Assembly (NCBI GenBank): GCA_934643435.1
Contig: CAKUCJ010000089.1
Coordinates: 1-5,881 of the forward strand
DNA from: an uncultured Collinsella sp.
GTDB taxonomy: Bacteria > Actinomycetota > Coriobacteriia > Coriobacteriales > Coriobacteriaceae
Reading direction: 5' to 3'
DNA: 5,881 nucleotides
Numbering within the stretch: the first letter of the stretch is position 1; each line of letters starts with the position of its first letter. Below are positions 3,751-5,881 of this stretch, piece by piece. The notes beneath the pieces were generated by a model. The model made no database searches. It was given only the letters and a program-made list of their open reading frames with translations, and was not told where the DNA came from. Both the position numbers and the translations under genes were made by a program.

Positions 3751-5881
3751 GTGAGTCTCGGCAGCAAACTATCCGATGCAAAGGTCTCCTTTGCGATTTT
3801 TAAGCGCGACATTAAGCGACTGCTTGTGAACCCCGTCGCCTTGGTGGTTACCCTTGGTGTGTGCGTTATTCCTTCGCTGTATGCCTGGTACAACATCGTG
3901 GCCAACTGGGATCCGTATGGAAACACCCAGGGCATCAAGATCGCCATCGCCAATAACGACCAGGGCACCCAAAACGACCTGGTGGGCGAGCTCAACGCGG
4001 GCGATAAAGTCGTCGATCAGCTCAAGGAGAACGACCAGCTGGGCTGGACTTTCGTCGATTCGGCTGCCGATGCTAAAGAGGGCGTCGAGAGCGGTGAGTA
4101 CTATGCGGCGATCGTGATCCCCAAGAATTTCTCGGATAACCTAGTCTCGATGCTCGATGGCAACTACCATCAGCCCAAGCTCACGTACTACGTCAATGAG
4201 AAGAAGAGCGCCATTGCGCCCAAGGTCACCGACACCGGTGCGAACACCATCGAGGAGCAGATCAACGCGGAGTTTGTCTCTACGGTGGGCGAGACCGTGG
4301 CGGGTATCGCCAAGGATGCAGGCGTCGACCTTAAGAACAAGGCAACCCAGACTCAGGATTCGCTTGCAAGTTCGGTGTCCGAAGCATCCGACACTTTGGG
4401 CGAGGTGCGCGATTCGATTGGCGATATGAATGCCGCCATCGATAAGACGAGTGGTGCCATCGCCTCGGCCGATGCGGCGCTCGCCGGCTTGCAGGGTCAG
4501 GCGCCGTCGCTGACGCAGGCGATCTCCCAGGGCAATGATCTGCTGGGCGAAGCTCGTACCACGACGGGCAATTCCATCTCTTCGCTTTCCAAGGCACTCT
4601 CGGAGGGCAGTCTTGCGCTCACCAAGACATCGGCTTCCGCGAACGCCGCCATTGGCAAGCTGACGGGCGCGGTCACATCTACGACCACCCGCATCGACAA
4701 CTCGCTCGAGTCTCTCCAGGCTACGATCGATCACAACACCGCTGTCATTGGGCATCTCCAGATCCTTGCCAACGACACGTCGACCGGCTCCGAGGACGTT
4801 GATGCGCTTATCGTGTCGACCATCGATGCGCTCCGCGAGCAGAATGAGAAGCTGCAGAGCATCAAGGACGGTCTGTCCGCGCAGTCGAGCGCCATGGCGA
4901 ATGACGCTGCGGCTGTCTCGGGCGCCAGCGACGCTATCAATAACGCAATCCAGACCGGTGCGACCAACCTCGGCCAGACCCAGACGGACCTAGGTCAAAA
5001 CGTGCTGCCGAAGGCCTCGAGTGCACTCGATTCCTTTGCCGCCGTCTCGGGCGACCTGACGGGTATCGTATCTGGCCTCACGCCCACCATTGCAAGTGCG
5101 CGCGGCACGCTTTCGCAGCTCGACGCCACGCTCGGCCAGGCCAAGACCACCTTGGCCCAGACCGATGCCTCGCTTGCCAAGGTCCAGGACAAGCTTGCAA
5201 CCGCCGCTAACGACATCGCGGCGCTGCAGACCTCGGAGTCCATGGGCGATTTGGCGGAGCTGATGGGCGTCGACGTCGATGACGTTGCCGACTTTATGGC
5301 ATCTCCGGTCGAGCTGACCTCCAAGTCGATTTACCCGGTCAAGAGCTTTGGTTCGGGCATTGCCCCCTTCTATACCAACCTGGCGCTTTGGGTGGGCGGC
5401 TACGTGCTCATCGCCATTTACAAGCTCGAGGTCGATCGCGAGGGCATCGGTGCCTTTACGGCGCGCCAGAGCTACTTTGGCCGCTGGCTGCTGCTGGTGA
5501 TTCTGGGTGCCTTCCAGGCCATCATCGTTACCGTGGGTGATCTGGTCATTGGCGTTCAGTGCGTCAATCCGCTGCTCTTTGTGCTGGGCGGCATCGCCAT
5601 CTCGTTCACCTACGTCAACATCATCTATGCGCTGTCCACTACCTTTAAGCATATCGGTAAAGCTATCGGCGTCATCCTCGTCATTGTGCAGATCCCTGGC
5701 TCGTCGGGCATGTATCCCATCGAGATGATGCCCGGCTTCTTCCAATGGCTGCATCCGTTGCTGCCCTTTACCTATGGCATCAACCTGCTGCGCGAGACCG
5801 TCGGCGGCATGTACTCGTTCAACTACCTGTTCAACCTGTGCATCCTGGGCGTCTTCCTTATCATTGCGCTCTTTATTGGTC
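3751..5881 (+). CDS. YhgE/Pip domain-containing membrane protein (3' end missing)
   Basis: The frame is open to the window end, giving 710 residues. The N terminus has FKRDIKRLLVNPVALVV and IPSLYAWYNIVANWDPYGNT (residues 40-59), the hallmark of the YhgE/Pip N-terminal domain, with one membrane helix at about 27-49. An extracytoplasmic domain follows (IKIAIANNDQG from 62, IVIPKNFSDN at 121-130). Residues about 195-515 are long, rich in Ala, Ser, Thr, Asp and Gln, and look helical or coiled-coil. ASPVEL (517-522) and YPVKSFGSGIAPFYTNLALW open the C-terminal ABC-2-like membrane domain, with helices at about 540-557, 579-601, 608-630, 638-652 and 694-710. Relatives include the Lactococcus phage infection protein Pip and the type VII secretion protein EsaA; the exact role is not established, and phage-receptor or secretion function here would be speculation. 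GTG 3751 is chosen because GGATGG (3738-3743) lies 7 bases upstream; in-frame ATGs at 3736 and 3700 lack Shine-Dalgarno sites. The stop should lie shortly beyond the window. Confidence 0.88.
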   Translation, partial: MSLGSKLSDAKVSFAIFKRDIKRLLVNPVALVVTLGVCVIPSLYAWYNIVANWDPYGNTQGIKIAIANNDQGTQNDLVGELNAGDKVVDQLKENDQLGWTFVDSAADAKEGVESGEYYAAIVIPKNFSDNLVSMLDGNYHQPKLTYYVNEKKSAIAPKVTDTGANTIEEQINAEFVSTVGETVAGIAKDAGVDLKNKATQTQDSLASSVSEASDTLGEVRDSIGDMNAAIDKTSGAIASADAALAGLQGQAPSLTQAISQGNDLLGEARTTTGNSISSLSKALSEGSLALTKTSASANAAIGKLTGAVTSTTTRIDNSLESLQATIDHNTAVIGHLQILANDTSTGSEDVDALIVSTIDALREQNEKLQSIKDGLSAQSSAMANDAAAVSGASDAINNAIQTGATNLGQTQTDLGQNVLPKASSALDSFAAVSGDLTGIVSGLTPTIASARGTLSQLDATLGQAKTTLAQTDASLAKVQDKLATAANDIAALQTSESMGDLAELMGVDVDDVADFMASPVELTSKSIYPVKSFGSGIAPFYTNLALWVGGYVLIAIYKLEVDREGIGAFTARQSYFGRWLLLVILGAFQAIIVTVGDLVIGVQCVNPLLFVLGGIAISFTYVNIIYALSTTFKHIGKAIGVILVIVQIPGSSGMYPIEMMPGFFQWLHPLLPFTYGINLLRETVGGMYSFNYLFNLCILGVFLIIALFIG

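Noticed and set aside
4141..5754. Long - strand frames (204 and 254 codons) across the YhgE/Pip gene
   Set aside because: They are in the same codon-aligned antisense phase and arise from the G/C-rich third positions of the real gene; no recognisable protein features.
1..5881. A new multi-gene defence or biosynthetic system
   Set aside because: The four genes belong to known families with unrelated roles, and those from the acetyltransferase onward are separated by hairpins or long spacers. Pip's history as a phage infection factor in Lactococcus is not enough to call a defence locus.

Overview
The window looks like chromosomal DNA of a GC-rich Gram-positive bacterium, most likely a gut Coriobacteriia relative of Collinsella. 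The reasons are strong G/C bias at third codon positions, TTG and GTG start codons with GGAGG-type ribosome binding sites, an HtpG with Gram-positive features, and a YhgE/Pip membrane protein. The genus is an inference from style and gene content; it was not searched.

Layout, all genes on the + strand: (1) 1-590 is the 3' part of a PHP-type tyrosine phosphatase/polysaccharide regulator gene (CpsB/YwqE family), cut by the window start. (2) 630-1130 is a small ElaA-like GNAT acetyltransferase, starting at a TTG with a strong Shine-Dalgarno. (3) 1131-1338 is intergenic, with three copies of an 8-mer, a weak promoter candidate, and a well-formed terminator hairpin only about 30 bases before htpG. 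(4) 1339-3363 is an intact htpG (bacterial Hsp90, 674 aa). (5) 3364-3750 is a 387-base gene-free stretch. It holds two large back-to-back inverted repeats (25-bp arms with two mismatches, then 36-bp perfect arms), followed by an A/T-rich promoter-like region with a tandem ACTGTAC repeat. (6) 3751-5881 is a YhgE/Pip-family membrane protein that runs off the window end.

The genes do not form an obvious pathway: surface-polysaccharide control, an acetyltransferase, a chaperone and an envelope membrane protein, separated by hairpins between the last three. I see no CRISPR array, tRNA, rRNA, transposase, integrase or toxin-antitoxin pair. I do not see a new multi-gene system. The most unusual DNA is the tandem hairpin block after htpG, the terminator-like hairpin in the probable htpG leader, and the repeat-bearing region before the YhgE gene.
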